Origin: Hyphomonadaceae bacterium
GTDB lineage: Bacteria > Pseudomonadota > Alphaproteobacteria > Caulobacterales > Aquidulcibacteraceae
DNA length: 64,000 nucleotides
Reading direction: 5' to 3'
Assembly (NCBI GenBank): GCA_016791445.1
Contig: JAEUMP010000023.1
Location: 1 to 64,000 of the forward strand
Shown: positions 8,664-17,503 of the stretch, in pieces
Position numbering within the stretch: the first letter of the stretch is position 1
Layout: the number at the start of each line of letters is the position of its first letter
Position numbers and translations under genes: made by a program
Notes under the pieces: model-generated
Told to the model about the DNA's origin: nothing
Databases searched by the model: none
The model's input: only the letters and a program-made list of their open reading frames with translations

Positions 8664-8700
8664 CGCGCTGCCGACGCCGGGCAATCGGGGCTGATCGGAC

Positions 8701-11178
8701 TTGGGCGCGAAATCGCAACACGACGACACGCACGTCGCCGACGCGACGAAAAAGACACGCGGCGGCGCGCAGCGTTCGCTCGGCCTTCTGGTCGTGCTGC
8801 TGCTTGTCGGCTTCGCGCTCGCGCTCTTTCTGCAGGCGGATGCGCAGCGTCGTGACTCGATCATGCGCACGATCGGCGAACGTCGCGAGGCGGCGGCCGT
8901 CGCGGCCGAGCAGGCCAACACCGCATTGGTGCACGCCTGGGGCGCGCTGGCAGGCGCCGCCGAAATCGCGCGGCTGCGCAATCTTCTCGACAGCGATCCT
9001 TCGAGCGTCGCGATTGCGGCGGCGCGTGCGCGGCCGGTCGCCGGCGTCGTCATCTTCGATGGCCAGGGCCGCGTCGTCGCCGCGACGGCGGACGCCAGCG
9101 CCTCCATCGCCGCCGCCGCGCTCGCGAACGCCGGGACGGCGGAGGCATGGGCCGGCGTGGGCGTCGCGCCGTCGGGCGCGCGCGCGCCGGTGATCCTGCG
9201 CACCGTGGGCGCGCATACCATCGTCTCCATCCTCGACGCCGCAAAGCTCTTGCCGGAAGACACGCGCGGCGCGCGCTTCGTCCTCGCCGACGCCGACGGC
9301 GTCGCGCTCGCCGCCGCGCCCGCGAACGCCGCCCGCCTCGGCCATAACGCGCGAGAAGCGCTCGGCGGCGCCATCGACGACCGCAAGAACGGCTTCATCG
9401 CCGCGCGCGAGGGGGATGCGCCCGTAGCCGTCGGCATCGCACCGGTCGCCACCGGCGATTTCCAGATCCTCAGCGCCGCCTCCACGCGTTCGCCGCTGGC
9501 GATGATGCTGCGCGCGCTGCTCGCGAACATCCTGCTTGCGGCGGCGCCGATCCTCGCTGTCGGCGCCATGGTGCTGATGATGCGTCAGAACCAGCAACGC
9601 GTGCGCGAGGCGGAAGAAGAAGTCGTGCGCGTCGAGGAGCGCTACAAACTTGCCGCCAACGGCGCGCAGGCGGGCATCTTCGAGTGGTCGCAGGCCTCCG
9701 ACGAGATTCTCCTCTCCGAACAGCTGATGACCATCCTGCGCACGCCGCTGCCGCAGATTTCCGTCACGCAGCTCGCCAACATGACGCCGGGCGATGAACG
9801 CCACGCCGTGCTGCAGGCGTTCGACGCGGCCCGCGAAACAGGCGCGCTCGATGTGAGCTTCCGCATTCCGACCGGCAATGCGTTCACATGGGTGGAAATG
9901 CGGGGGCTGGCGCTCAAGAATCCCGGCGAAATGAGCCCGAGCATTGTCGGCACCGCGCTCGACGTCACTGCACGGCGCGAGGCCGAGAAGCGGGCGAGCG
10001 CGCTGCAGCGTCGGCTGCGCGAAGCCATCGACGGCTTCACCGGCCCCTTCGCGCTGTGGGACCAGCGGCGGCGGCTCATCATGTGGAACCGCTCCTACCA
10101 GCAGCTTTTCAATCTCGATGCGTCGGTGCTGCGTCAGGGCGTATCCTACGACACCGTCGCGATGGCGTGCGCGCCGCGCATCCGTCGCGAGCGGCCCGAT
10201 CCGCACGATCCCCATATCCGCGAGGTCGAACTCGCCACCGGGCAATGGCTGCAGATCCAGGAGCGCCGCACCGGCGAAGGCGGGCTGCTCACCATCGGCC
10301 TCGACATCACCACCATCAAGAAACAGGAAGAGGCGCTCACCGACAACGAAGCGACGCTGAAGGCCGCCGTCGCGAAACTCGAGCGCTCCGAAGGGCGCAA
10401 CCGCGAACTCGCGCGCTCGTTCGAGGAACAGAAGCGCCGCGCGGAAGACGCCAGCAACGCCAAGAGCGCCTTCCTCGCGAACATGAGTCACGAGCTGCGC
10501 ACGCCGCTCAACGCGGTGATCGGGTTCTCCGAGATCATGTCGCAATCGCTGTTCGGGCCGCTCGGCGACCCGCGCTATCAGCAGTATTCGAAGGACATTC
10601 TCGCCAGCGGACAATTGCTGCTCGATCTTATCAACGACATCCTCGACATGGCGAAGATCGAGGCGGGGAAATTCAATCTCTCGCCACGCCCTCTTGATCC
10701 GCTCGACGCTATCGAGCAGGCCGTGCGCCTCGTGCGCCGCCGGGCGGAGGACAAAGGCCTGCAACTTCTGGTGGACGCGCCGGAGCTTCCCGAGATCGAG
10801 GCCGATCATCGCGCGGTGAAGCAGATGCTGCTGAACCTCCTGTCGAACGCCGTGAAGTTCACCGCCAAGGGCGGCATCATGGTCGAGGCGCGCGCGAGCG
10901 AGACGATGCTGACGCTGCGCGTCATCGACACCGGACGCGGTATTCCCAAGGACCACCTGCCCCGCCTCGCGCGGCCGTTCGAGCAGGTGGAGAACGAGCA
11001 CTCGCGCGACCATCCGGGCACGGGCCTTGGCCTCGCGCTGACGAAGTCGCTCGCGGAGATGCACGGCGGGCGCCTCGAGATCGAAAGTCAGGAAGGCAAG
11101 GGCACCGTGGTGTCGATCTTCCTGCCGCGCGTGTTCGGCGGCGGCCAGAAGGAGCATCCGCCGATCGCGGCGGAGTGA
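8701..11178 (+). CDS. pleC: PAS-containing sensor histidine kinase, PleC-like
   Basis: 825 residues. A membrane segment at about 26-46 is followed by a periplasmic sensing domain to about 265. A second span at about 275-295 precedes two PAS-like domains (about 310-430 and 435-545). The HisKA dimerisation helix has phosphoacceptor His597 in FLANMSHELRTPLNAVIGFS, and the HATPase domain ends GTGLGLALTKSLAEMHGG. The H-box region matches the PleC/DivJ class that acts on DivK. The PleC assignment is also supported by glnE and the two-component/DegP/ccm block nearby, an order I recall from rhizobial genomes. TTG is used as the start. It has no cognate regulator beside it. Confidence 0.72.
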   Translation: MGAKSQHDDTHVADATKKTRGGAQRSLGLLVVLLLVGFALALFLQADAQRRDSIMRTIGERREAAAVAAEQANTALVHAWGALAGAAEIARLRNLLDSDPSSVAIAAARARPVAGVVIFDGQGRVVAATADASASIAAAALANAGTAEAWAGVGVAPSGARAPVILRTVGAHTIVSILDAAKLLPEDTRGARFVLADADGVALAAAPANAARLGHNAREALGGAIDDRKNGFIAAREGDAPVAVGIAPVATGDFQILSAASTRSPLAMMLRALLANILLAAAPILAVGAMVLMMRQNQQRVREAEEEVVRVEERYKLAANGAQAGIFEWSQASDEILLSEQLMTILRTPLPQISVTQLANMTPGDERHAVLQAFDAARETGALDVSFRIPTGNAFTWVEMRGLALKNPGEMSPSIVGTALDVTARREAEKRASALQRRLREAIDGFTGPFALWDQRRRLIMWNRSYQQLFNLDASVLRQGVSYDTVAMACAPRIRRERPDPHDPHIREVELATGQWLQIQERRTGEGGLLTIGLDITTIKKQEEALTDNEATLKAAVAKLERSEGRNRELARSFEEQKRRAEDASNAKSAFLANMSHELRTPLNAVIGFSEIMSQSLFGPLGDPRYQQYSKDILASGQLLLDLINDILDMAKIEAGKFNLSPRPLDPLDAIEQAVRLVRRRAEDKGLQLLVDAPELPEIEADHRAVKQMLLNLLSNAVKFTAKGGIMVEARASETMLTLRVIDTGRGIPKDHLPRLARPFEQVENEHSRDHPGTGLGLALTKSLAEMHGGRLEIESQEGKGTVVSIFLPRVFGGGQKEHPPIAAE

Positions 11179-11682
11179 TCAGGGCTCGACGCCGGGCGCC
11201 TCTTCCGGCGGCGACCTGAAGGGATTGCGCGCCGCAATGGCGCCACGACGCTGCGCAAGCCGCTCCAGCACCGCGCGGCGCTCCTCCGCGCTCAGCGACG
11301 ACATCGCCTCCGCGAGCGTATCCTGCACTTGCGCGACGACGACCGCGTCCGCATCGCGCGCGCGGGCAAAGGCCGCCTTCACCGCGGCGGGATCGTATGG
11401 ATCGCGGCTGGCGATCTCATGCGCCTCCCGGCGGAGCCGGCGCGCCTCGATCCGTGCAGGACGTCCCTCGCGCACGGCGGTGATGACGGCGTCACGCACC
11501 ACGCGACGCCGCTCAGGCGGCAACGCCTCCAGCACCGCGCGCACATTCGGCGCGCGCGCGACGGCGCTCTCTGTCGCCACTCTCTCTTGACGCGCATTCG
11601 ACAACGCCGCCCCGCCGATCACGCCAAGCAGCAGGAGGTTCGCCGCAACGGAGACGAAGAGCGCGAGTCGCAATCCCTTCAT
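11179..11682 (-). CDS. Periplasmic LTxxQ/heavy-metal-sensor-like protein
   Basis: 167 residues. An N-terminal hydrophobic anchor (residues about 5-25, LRLALFVSVAANLLLLGVIG) is followed by a charged, almost entirely helical periplasmic part rich in Arg and Glu. The pattern EALPPERRRVV plus a second LSAEERRAVLERL fits the CpxP/CnrX-type folded hairpins sold as 'periplasmic heavy metal sensors'. Its ATG overlaps the stop of the upstream anti-sigma-like gene (ATGA), so the two are translationally coupled. With the ECF sigma gene it forms a three-gene envelope-stress unit. The metal or ligand is unknown. Confidence 0.7.
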   Translation of the reverse strand: MKGLRLALFVSVAANLLLLGVIGGAALSNARQERVATESAVARAPNVRAVLEALPPERRRVVRDAVITAVREGRPARIEARRLRREAHEIASRDPYDPAAVKAAFARARDADAVVVAQVQDTLAEAMSSLSAEERRAVLERLAQRRGAIAARNPFRSPPEEAPGVEP

Positions 11683-12101
11683 CCGCCCGCCCCCTCGCCG
11701 AACCCAGGCAAGTCGAACGCGGCGCCGAAGACGGCGTCGACCTCCGAGGCAATGTCGTCGTGACGCGGCGCGCCGGCGAAGCCGATGGCGACGCCCAGCA
11801 CCGCACACGCCGCCAGCGCCGCCACAGGGCGCCACCAGTCGTTCGCGGGACGCGGCGCGACCAGAATTGCCGAGACCTGCGCGGCGAGCTTTGCGTCGTC
11901 GGCGCTTTCGCGCACATCCAGGGCGAGCGCTGCATCGAGCGCCTGCGCCTCGCGCGCCATCGTCGCGAAGTCGTCGCCGTGCGCCGCCGCCCAGGCTTCC
12001 GCCGCCGCACGTTCTTCCGCCGGCCAGCGCCGCGCATCGGCGCCGTAAGCGTCAAGGATCGCCTGCATCCGTGTACGCGACATTTCCTCAGACCGCGCCA
12101 T
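11679..12101 (-). CDS. Putative anti-sigma-like membrane protein
   Basis: 140 residues. A soluble N-terminal helical part (MQAILDAYGADARRWPAEER onwards, to about residue 88) is followed by one transmembrane segment at about 90-108 (PVAALAACAVLGVAIGFA) and a short tail. It has no zinc-binding HxxxCxxC, so it is not a ZAS-type anti-sigma factor by motif. Its place between an ECF sigma gene and a periplasmic protein, with both junctions tight, makes a membrane-bound anti-sigma role the best inference. ATG at 12101 with GGGAG upstream; an internal ATG at 12083 is possible. Confidence 0.6.
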   Translation of the reverse strand: MARSEEMSRTRMQAILDAYGADARRWPAEERAAAEAWAAAHGDDFATMAREAQALDAALALDVRESADDAKLAAQVSAILVAPRPANDWWRPVAALAACAVLGVAIGFAGAPRHDDIASEVDAVFGAAFDLPGFGEGAGG

Positions 12102-12128
12102 CGCGCATCACTCCCTGCAGCATCTCCA

Positions 12129-12689
12129 TCACGCGTCCCCGGTCAGATCGTCCGCGCGCGCCGACAGCGCCGCCTTCAGTGCGCGCCGTCCGCGCGACAG
12201 AAGCGACTCCAGCGCGTCCACGCTGATCTCCAGCGCGTGTGCGGCGTCGATATTGCTCAGGTCCTGGAAGTGGCACAGCACGATCGCCGCACGCTGGCGA
12301 TCCGGCAATGCATCGAGCGCCGCCCGCACCGCCGCCGCCCGCTGACGCGCGAGGATTGCATCGGGCGCACTCTGCGCCGGATCTATGCTGGCGACGCCCG
12401 CCTCCGGATCGTTCACCTCGCGACGACGACGGAGCCGGTCGTAGCAGAGATTGACGGCCACGCGGTGCATCCACGTCTCGACCTTCGCCTCGCCCGTTCG
12501 CCATTCGGGCGCGACCTTCCAGACGCGCAGGAACACTTCCTGCGCCACGTCCTCCGCTTCCGCCGCGTTCGACAGCATACGCCGGCCGAGCGCGGTCATG
12601 CGCGGCAGATGCCGACGCACGAGCTGGTCCGCAGCGCGGGCGTCGCCCGCACCGATGCGGCGCAGAAGCTCGGCGTCGGGATCGTGCAC
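12129..12689 (-). CDS. ECF-type RNA polymerase sigma factor
   Basis: 186 residues. Region 2 spans about 20-90, with the core-binding and -10 helix EAEDVAQEVFLRVWKVAPEW and the WMHRVAVNLCYDRLRRRR segment. Region 4 spans about 120-172, with LPDRQRAAIVLCHFQDLSN and a recognition helix near LEISVDALESLLSRGRRAL. It redirects RNA polymerase to stress promoters. It heads an operon with an anti-sigma-like membrane protein (27 bases downstream) and a periplasmic sensor-like protein. An EF-hand protein lies just upstream on the same strand and may belong to the same response. Confidence 0.92.
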   Translation of the reverse strand: MHDPDAELLRRIGAGDARAADQLVRRHLPRMTALGRRMLSNAAEAEDVAQEVFLRVWKVAPEWRTGEAKVETWMHRVAVNLCYDRLRRRREVNDPEAGVASIDPAQSAPDAILARQRAAAVRAALDALPDRQRAAIVLCHFQDLSNIDAAHALEISVDALESLLSRGRRALKAALSARADDLTGDA

Positions 12690-12742
12690 AGGCGTCCTGG
12701 CGTCCGGGACTCAGGCCTGCGCCCATCGCATCGCTCCCGCGA

Positions 12743-13195
12743 TCATGGCGTATTGGCCTGCTTGCGACGCTCCATCATGGCGCGCGCGCGATCGATCTCG
12801 GCGGCCTCGATCACGCCGTTGTTGTTGGCGTCAAGACGATCGAAGCCGTGCATCGGCATGGCGAGAAACTCCTCGCGGCTGATCTTGCCGTCATTGTTGG
12901 CGTCGGCGCCGCGGGCGCCCTTGTCCTTGCGGCGCGCCGCGGCGGCTTCGGACGCCTGACGGCGCTCGTCCTCGGAAATGTAGCCGTCATTGTTGGCGTC
13001 CATCCGGCGGAAGGCGGCTTCGCGTGCGGCGCGCATTTCCGCGCGGGTGATCGCGCCGTCCTTGTTGGCGTCTGCCTCCATCAGGCGCTCGAGACGGCCG
13101 CCGCGCTCCTGGGCGGAGGCGGGGGCGATCGCGGCGACGATGAGCGCGGAGCCCATGGCGGCGATGGAGAATGCGGAGAGAATGGCCAGTCGCAT
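12743..13195 (-). CDS. Secreted four-EF-hand calcium-binding protein
   Basis: 150 residues with a Sec signal peptide (MRLAILSAFSIAAMGSALIV, cleavage near ASAQE at about 28). It carries four acidic loops of the form DxNxDGxIxxxE: DANKDGAITRAE, DANNDGYISEDE, DANNDGKISREE and DANNNGVIEAAE. These are textbook EF-hands, the last with Asn in place of Asp at loop position 5. The protein should bind Ca2+ in the periplasm as a buffer or sensor. It lies between glnE and the ECF sigma gene on the same strand. The ATG at 13195 is set by the signal peptide. Confidence 0.88.
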   Translation of the reverse strand: MRLAILSAFSIAAMGSALIVAAIAPASAQERGGRLERLMEADANKDGAITRAEMRAAREAAFRRMDANNDGYISEDERRQASEAAAARRKDKGARGADANNDGKISREEFLAMPMHGFDRLDANNNGVIEAAEIDRARAMMERRKQANTP

Positions 13196-13235
13196 GATGT
13201 ATGTTCCTTGGGGGCTGGCGGTTTGTGCTGACGGT

Positions 13236-16085
13236 CTAACGGCCCAGCGGGGCGGTTCCGTCGCCCTCGCCGACGGTGCGCGCGAAGACGGCCCGGACGT
13301 TCGCGGCAGTCTGTTGCAGGCGGATTTCAAGCGCTGCGAAATCCGCTGCATTTCCCGTGCGCGCGAGCAGCGCCTTCAACCGCTGCGATGCGCGGGCGGG
13401 CTCGAAGAGGTCCTCCATGCACACGCGCAGGACCTGCTGCAGGTCCGAATAGAGCGTCCACGCCCCGTGGAGCAGCGCGCCGTCGGCGTCCGAAAGCCGT
13501 CCTGCCGACACGAGCGCGCGCAGCGCATCGCCGGTGTTGGCATAGGCCTTCGCACCGAGCGACAGCGCCTGCGCGATGAACTCGATATCGACGAGCCCGC
13601 CCGGCTGGAGCTTGAGATCCCATACCCCCCGGCCGGGGCGTTCCTTGTCCATCCGCGCGCGCATCGCAGCGGCGTCGGAGAGGATGGCGTCCCGATTGCG
13701 CGGCGACGCCGCGATGCGCGCGACCGTCTCCATCACGCGCGCGCCGAGCGCGCCGTCTCCAGCCGCGATGCGCACGCGCGTGAGCGCAAGCAGCTCCCAC
13801 GTCCAGGCTTCCTCTGCGTAGTAGTGCGCGAAGCCCGCAAGGCTCACCGCGACGGGCCCCTTCGAGCCGGACGGACGCAGCTGCATGTCGACATCGTAGA
13901 GCAGTCCCTCCTCCGTCGGCGCCGAGAGCGCGCTGACGAGGCGCTGCGTGACTTTGATGAAGTACTCCGCCGCCGGCAGCGGGCGCGCGCCGTCGCTTTC
14001 GACGCCCGAAACGCCGTCAAAGACCGCCATCACGTCGAGATCGGACCGCGCCGCAAGCTCGCGGCCGCCGAACTTGCCGACGGCGAGCACCGCGAAAGCG
14101 CCCGGCGGGCGACCGTGCAGGCGCGCGACTTCCGCCACCGCCACATCGCTCAGCACCGCGACGCATGCGTCGGCGAGATCGGCGAAGGCCGCGCCCGCGT
14201 CCGCCGCGCTCGCGCGCGACTGCAGCACCTGCAGCCCGATGCGCAAGGCCTCCTCGCGATGAAACCGGCGGGCGGCGTTGATGGCGGGTTCAAACCCGTC
14301 AGTCTCGGAGACGAGCCGCTCGAGCGTCGCGCGACGCGCGCCGGCTTCATCCTGCGCGAGCGGGCGCACGAAAGCGGGCTCCACCATCGCGTCGAGGAGC
14401 GCCGGACGGCGCGCGAGAATGTCGGCCATCAGCGGCGAGAGACCGAAGACGTCGGCGAGATCGGACAAGAGACGCGGCTGCGCCTGCATGAGCGCGAACA
14501 CCGTCACGCCCGACGACAACCCGCCGAGAAAATCGCAGAAGCGTGCGAACGCCGCGTCGGGCTCGCCGCTCTCGGCGATCGCGCGCAGGAGACGCGGCAT
14601 GATCGCGGTGAGCAGTTCGCGGGCCCGTTCGGAACGCGTGGCGCGGATGCGGCCGTGGTGCCAGCCGCGCACGGCTTCGGCGACGACGGCGGGCTCCTGG
14701 AAACCCAGGCGCGAGAGCGTCTCCAGCGTGTCGGGATCGTTCTCGACGCCGGTGAAGACGAGTGAGCCGAGCGGATCGGCGAGGCTCTCTTCTGCGGGAA
14801 AGAGCTTTGCGTCGATGTCGGCCACCGTGCGGCGCGCGGCGATGAGTTCGGCTTCAAGCTCAGCCCAGCTTCCGGCGCCCGCGAGTGCGGCGAGCCGCGC
14901 CTGGTCGTCGGCGTCGTTCGGCGTGCGATGGGTCTGTTCGTCGGCGAGCATCTGGATGCGGTGTTCGATGGCGCGATGCAGGCGGTAGGCGTCTACCAGC
15001 GCGGCCTCCGCCGTCGCCTCCACATGTCCCACCGCGCGCAGCGCCGCGAGCGCCTCGACGGTGCGTCGCCGGCGCAGAGCCTTGTCCCTGCCGCCGAGAA
15101 TGAGCTGCTGCGTCTGCGCGAAGAGTTCGATGTCGCGGATGCCGCCGCGCCCGAGTTTGACATCGAAGACGCCGGTATCGAGCGCACCGCCTTTGTGCGC
15201 CGCGAGGATCTGGCGCTTGATCGAATGCACGTCGGCGATGGCGGCATAGTCGAGGTGGCGGCGCCAGATGAAGGGCGTGAGCGATTGCAGGAACGCCTCT
15301 CCCGCCGCGATGTCGCCGGCGCAGGCGCGCGCCTTGATGAAGGCCGCGCGCTCCCAGTTCTGTCCGACGCTCTGATAGTAGTGCTCCGCCGCATCGAGCG
15401 AGACCGCGATCGGCGTCGATGCGGGATCGGGCCTGAGGCGCAGATCCGTGCGGAAGACATAGCCGTCGACGGTGATTTCCTGCAGCGCGCGCACGATGAG
15501 CTGCGCGAGGCGCACGGCGAGTTCGCGCGGTTCGCCCTTCGCCACCGGCAGGATGTCGGCGTCGTAGAAGACGCTGATGTCGATGTCACTGGAATAGTTG
15601 AGCTCGCGGGCGCCGTGCTTGCCCATGGCGATGAGGATGAGCCCCGGCGCGGGGCCGCGCGGATCGTCGGGCGCGACCGCGCCCATGTCGCCGCGCGCCG
15701 TCGCTTCGTGGGCGGCGATGCGCAACGCGGCGGCGAGACTTGCGTCCGCGAGATCGCTCAGCGCGCCGGTGACCTCGTCCAGCGAAAAGGCGCCGGCGAG
15801 ATCGCCGACGGCCGTTGCGAGATGGAGATGGCGTTTGGCGAGGCGCAGCTGCGCCATGACGTCTTCAAAGGCGCCGTCCGCTGCGCGCGCCGACGCGACG
15901 GCGTCGTCGATGACGCCCTGAGGGCCTTCACGCGCGATGCGCGCAGCGATGTCGGCGTCCCGCTCGGCGAGGCGTTCGAGATAGGGCGCTGCGCTGCGCG
16001 CGGCGGCGAGCGCGCCGTCCCAACCGGAAGCGACCTGCCCCGGCGCGCCGTTCGCAAAGAGCCGCGCGGCGCGAAAGACGCTCAC
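13236..16085 (-). CDS. glnE: Bifunctional glutamine synthetase adenylyltransferase/deadenylase
   Basis: 949 residues, matching the usual size (E. coli 946). The enzyme adenylylates glutamine synthetase under nitrogen excess and removes AMP under limitation, steered by PII. Both nucleotidyltransferase domains are visible with their metal-binding carboxylates: YSSDIDISVFYDAD in the N-terminal (deadenylase) half and ARSDLDVMAVFDG in the C-terminal (adenylylase) half. Each is followed by its helical domain. The start is GTG at 16085, overlapping the upstream kinase stop as GTGA, so an extended open frame further upstream is not coding. It is translationally coupled to the two-component genes. Confidence 0.96.
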   Translation of the reverse strand: MSVFRAARLFANGAPGQVASGWDGALAAARSAAPYLERLAERDADIAARIAREGPQGVIDDAVASARAADGAFEDVMAQLRLAKRHLHLATAVGDLAGAFSLDEVTGALSDLADASLAAALRIAAHEATARGDMGAVAPDDPRGPAPGLILIAMGKHGARELNYSSDIDISVFYDADILPVAKGEPRELAVRLAQLIVRALQEITVDGYVFRTDLRLRPDPASTPIAVSLDAAEHYYQSVGQNWERAAFIKARACAGDIAAGEAFLQSLTPFIWRRHLDYAAIADVHSIKRQILAAHKGGALDTGVFDVKLGRGGIRDIELFAQTQQLILGGRDKALRRRRTVEALAALRAVGHVEATAEAALVDAYRLHRAIEHRIQMLADEQTHRTPNDADDQARLAALAGAGSWAELEAELIAARRTVADIDAKLFPAEESLADPLGSLVFTGVENDPDTLETLSRLGFQEPAVVAEAVRGWHHGRIRATRSERARELLTAIMPRLLRAIAESGEPDAAFARFCDFLGGLSSGVTVFALMQAQPRLLSDLADVFGLSPLMADILARRPALLDAMVEPAFVRPLAQDEAGARRATLERLVSETDGFEPAINAARRFHREEALRIGLQVLQSRASAADAGAAFADLADACVAVLSDVAVAEVARLHGRPPGAFAVLAVGKFGGRELAARSDLDVMAVFDGVSGVESDGARPLPAAEYFIKVTQRLVSALSAPTEEGLLYDVDMQLRPSGSKGPVAVSLAGFAHYYAEEAWTWELLALTRVRIAAGDGALGARVMETVARIAASPRNRDAILSDAAAMRARMDKERPGRGVWDLKLQPGGLVDIEFIAQALSLGAKAYANTGDALRALVSAGRLSDADGALLHGAWTLYSDLQQVLRVCMEDLFEPARASQRLKALLARTGNAADFAALEIRLQQTAANVRAVFARTVGEGDGTAPLGR

Positions 16086-17503
16086 AGCGCGGGCCCGCGC
16101 CGCATCGGCGGCGCCGCCGGCAGCACGAGCACCGCCGCAAGACCGCGCGCGCCCGCGGCGGTCAGGCCGTCTTCCAGCATCAGCTCGCCGCCGTGGATGT
16201 CGGCGACCGCCGCCACGAGCGACAGACCGAGACCGACGCCCGGCGACGTGCGGTGCTTTTCGAGCCGTACGAAACGCTTGAGCACCTCGGGGCGCATGTC
16301 GGGCGGCACGCCCGGTCCTGAGTCCGCGACGCGAACTTCCACACGCCCGTCGGACCGCGCCGCCGTCGAGACTTTCACCTTGCCACCGGCGGGCGTGTAT
16401 TTCATCGCGTTGTCGAGCAGGTTCGCCAGCGCCTGCGCGACGAGACGCGCATCGCCGTTGACCACGAGATAGGGCGAGCACTGCATGGAGAGCTCGAGCC
16501 CGGACTCTTCCGCCGCCGGCTCGTAGAACTCGACCATCTCGGCGACGACGTTGTGCAGTTCCACGCGGCTGAAACGCCAGCTTTCCGCCGCCGTCAGGCG
16601 CGCGAGCTGGAGCACGGCGTTGAAGGTCTTCAGCACGCGGTCGGTCTCCTCCTGCGCCTTGCGCAGCGCGTCGCGGTCTGCCTCCTGGTTCGGCGGCGCC
16701 GCGAGCGCCTCCTCGATGCGCTGCTTGAGGCGCGCGAGCGGCGTGCGCAGGTCGTGGGCGATGGCGTCGCCCGCCTCGCGCTGCGCGTGCACGAGTTGCT
16801 GGAGGCGCGCGAGCATGTCGTTCAGGTTCTTGGCGAGAATGTCGTGCTCGTCGTTCCAGCCGATCACGCCGACGCGCCGCGTGAGATCGCCGGCCATGAC
16901 CTCCTTCATCGTCTGGGTGAAGTGTTCGATCCGGCGCGCGGCGAACCAGGCCGCGACGAGGCCCGCAATGATGGAAAACGCGATGGCGATGCCGACGGCC
17001 CACGAAAGCGCGTTCGTCATTCGTGCGGCGGCGGCGCGCACCTCGCGGCGATCGCGCGAGATCATCAGGATCGGCCCGTTGAGCAGGCGTCCCATATAGG
17101 CGCGCGCCTCCTCGGTCTGCGTGCGCGAGCCGACCTGCACGCTGTAGGGGAAGTTGAACATCTCCGGCGCCTCGCCGGTGAGCTCGTGATCGGGCAGCGC
17201 GACGAAATCGCCGGCGATGATGCGCCCCTCGGGATCGGCGAGCATGTATTGCAGCGGCCCTTCGGCGGCGGCGCGTTCGATCACCTGCTGGTTCAGTTCG
17301 CGCATCCCGCCGCTCTCGTAGGCAGAGGCGAGCAGCTGGTATTCGCGGCGCACGGCGTCATCGGCTTCCCGCGCGACCTGGATGGCGGTCGAGTAATAGA
17401 CGTAGAAAAAAAGCGCGAGCACCAGGACGAGGAAGACCGCCGCCTGCCCGAAGGCGAGCGCGAACGTCGTCGTCCTGGCGAACGCCGGAAGTCTGGCCCT
17501 CAG
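16082..17503 (-). CDS. Sensor histidine kinase of a two-component pair
   Basis: About 473 residues. The first span is at roughly 13-35, with a periplasmic loop to about 165. A second span is at about 172-195, and a HAMP domain runs from 196 to 250. The HisKA helix has His250 in AIAHDLRTPLARL, followed by an HATPase domain (NLLDNAMKYTPAGG, then GLGLSLVAAVADIHGG). It follows the OmpR-type regulator and overlaps its stop. No ATG, GTG or TTG lies near the junction: CTG at 17503 would overlap the regulator stop, while ATG at 17635 would run 136 bases into that gene. The start is therefore uncertain. Confidence 0.85.
   Translation of the reverse strand: MRARLPAFARTTTFALAFGQAAVFLVLVLALFFYVYYSTAIQVAREADDAVRREYQLLASAYESGGMRELNQQVIERAAAEGPLQYMLADPEGRIIAGDFVALPDHELTGEAPEMFNFPYSVQVGSRTQTEEARAYMGRLLNGPILMISRDRREVRAAAARMTNALSWAVGIAIAFSIIAGLVAAWFAARRIEHFTQTMKEVMAGDLTRRVGVIGWNDEHDILAKNLNDMLARLQQLVHAQREAGDAIAHDLRTPLARLKQRIEEALAAPPNQEADRDALRKAQEETDRVLKTFNAVLQLARLTAAESWRFSRVELHNVVAEMVEFYEPAAEESGLELSMQCSPYLVVNGDARLVAQALANLLDNAMKYTPAGGKVKVSTAARSDGRVEVRVADSGPGVPPDMRPEVLKRFVRLEKHRTSPGVGLGLSLVAAVADIHGGELMLEDGLTAAGARGLAAVLVLPAAPPMRRGPAL

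Noticed and set aside
7450..11157. 1235-codon open frame on the minus strand opposite pepN and the PleC-like kinase
   Set aside because: Arg/Gly/Ala-rich composition without domains; it is the antisense shadow of two strongly supported genes in high-GC DNA.
16086..17003. N-terminal extension of glnE
   Set aside because: The frame runs on upstream, but it overlaps the whole C-terminal half of the sensor kinase; GTG at 16085 gives the normal GlnE length and a GTGA overlap.
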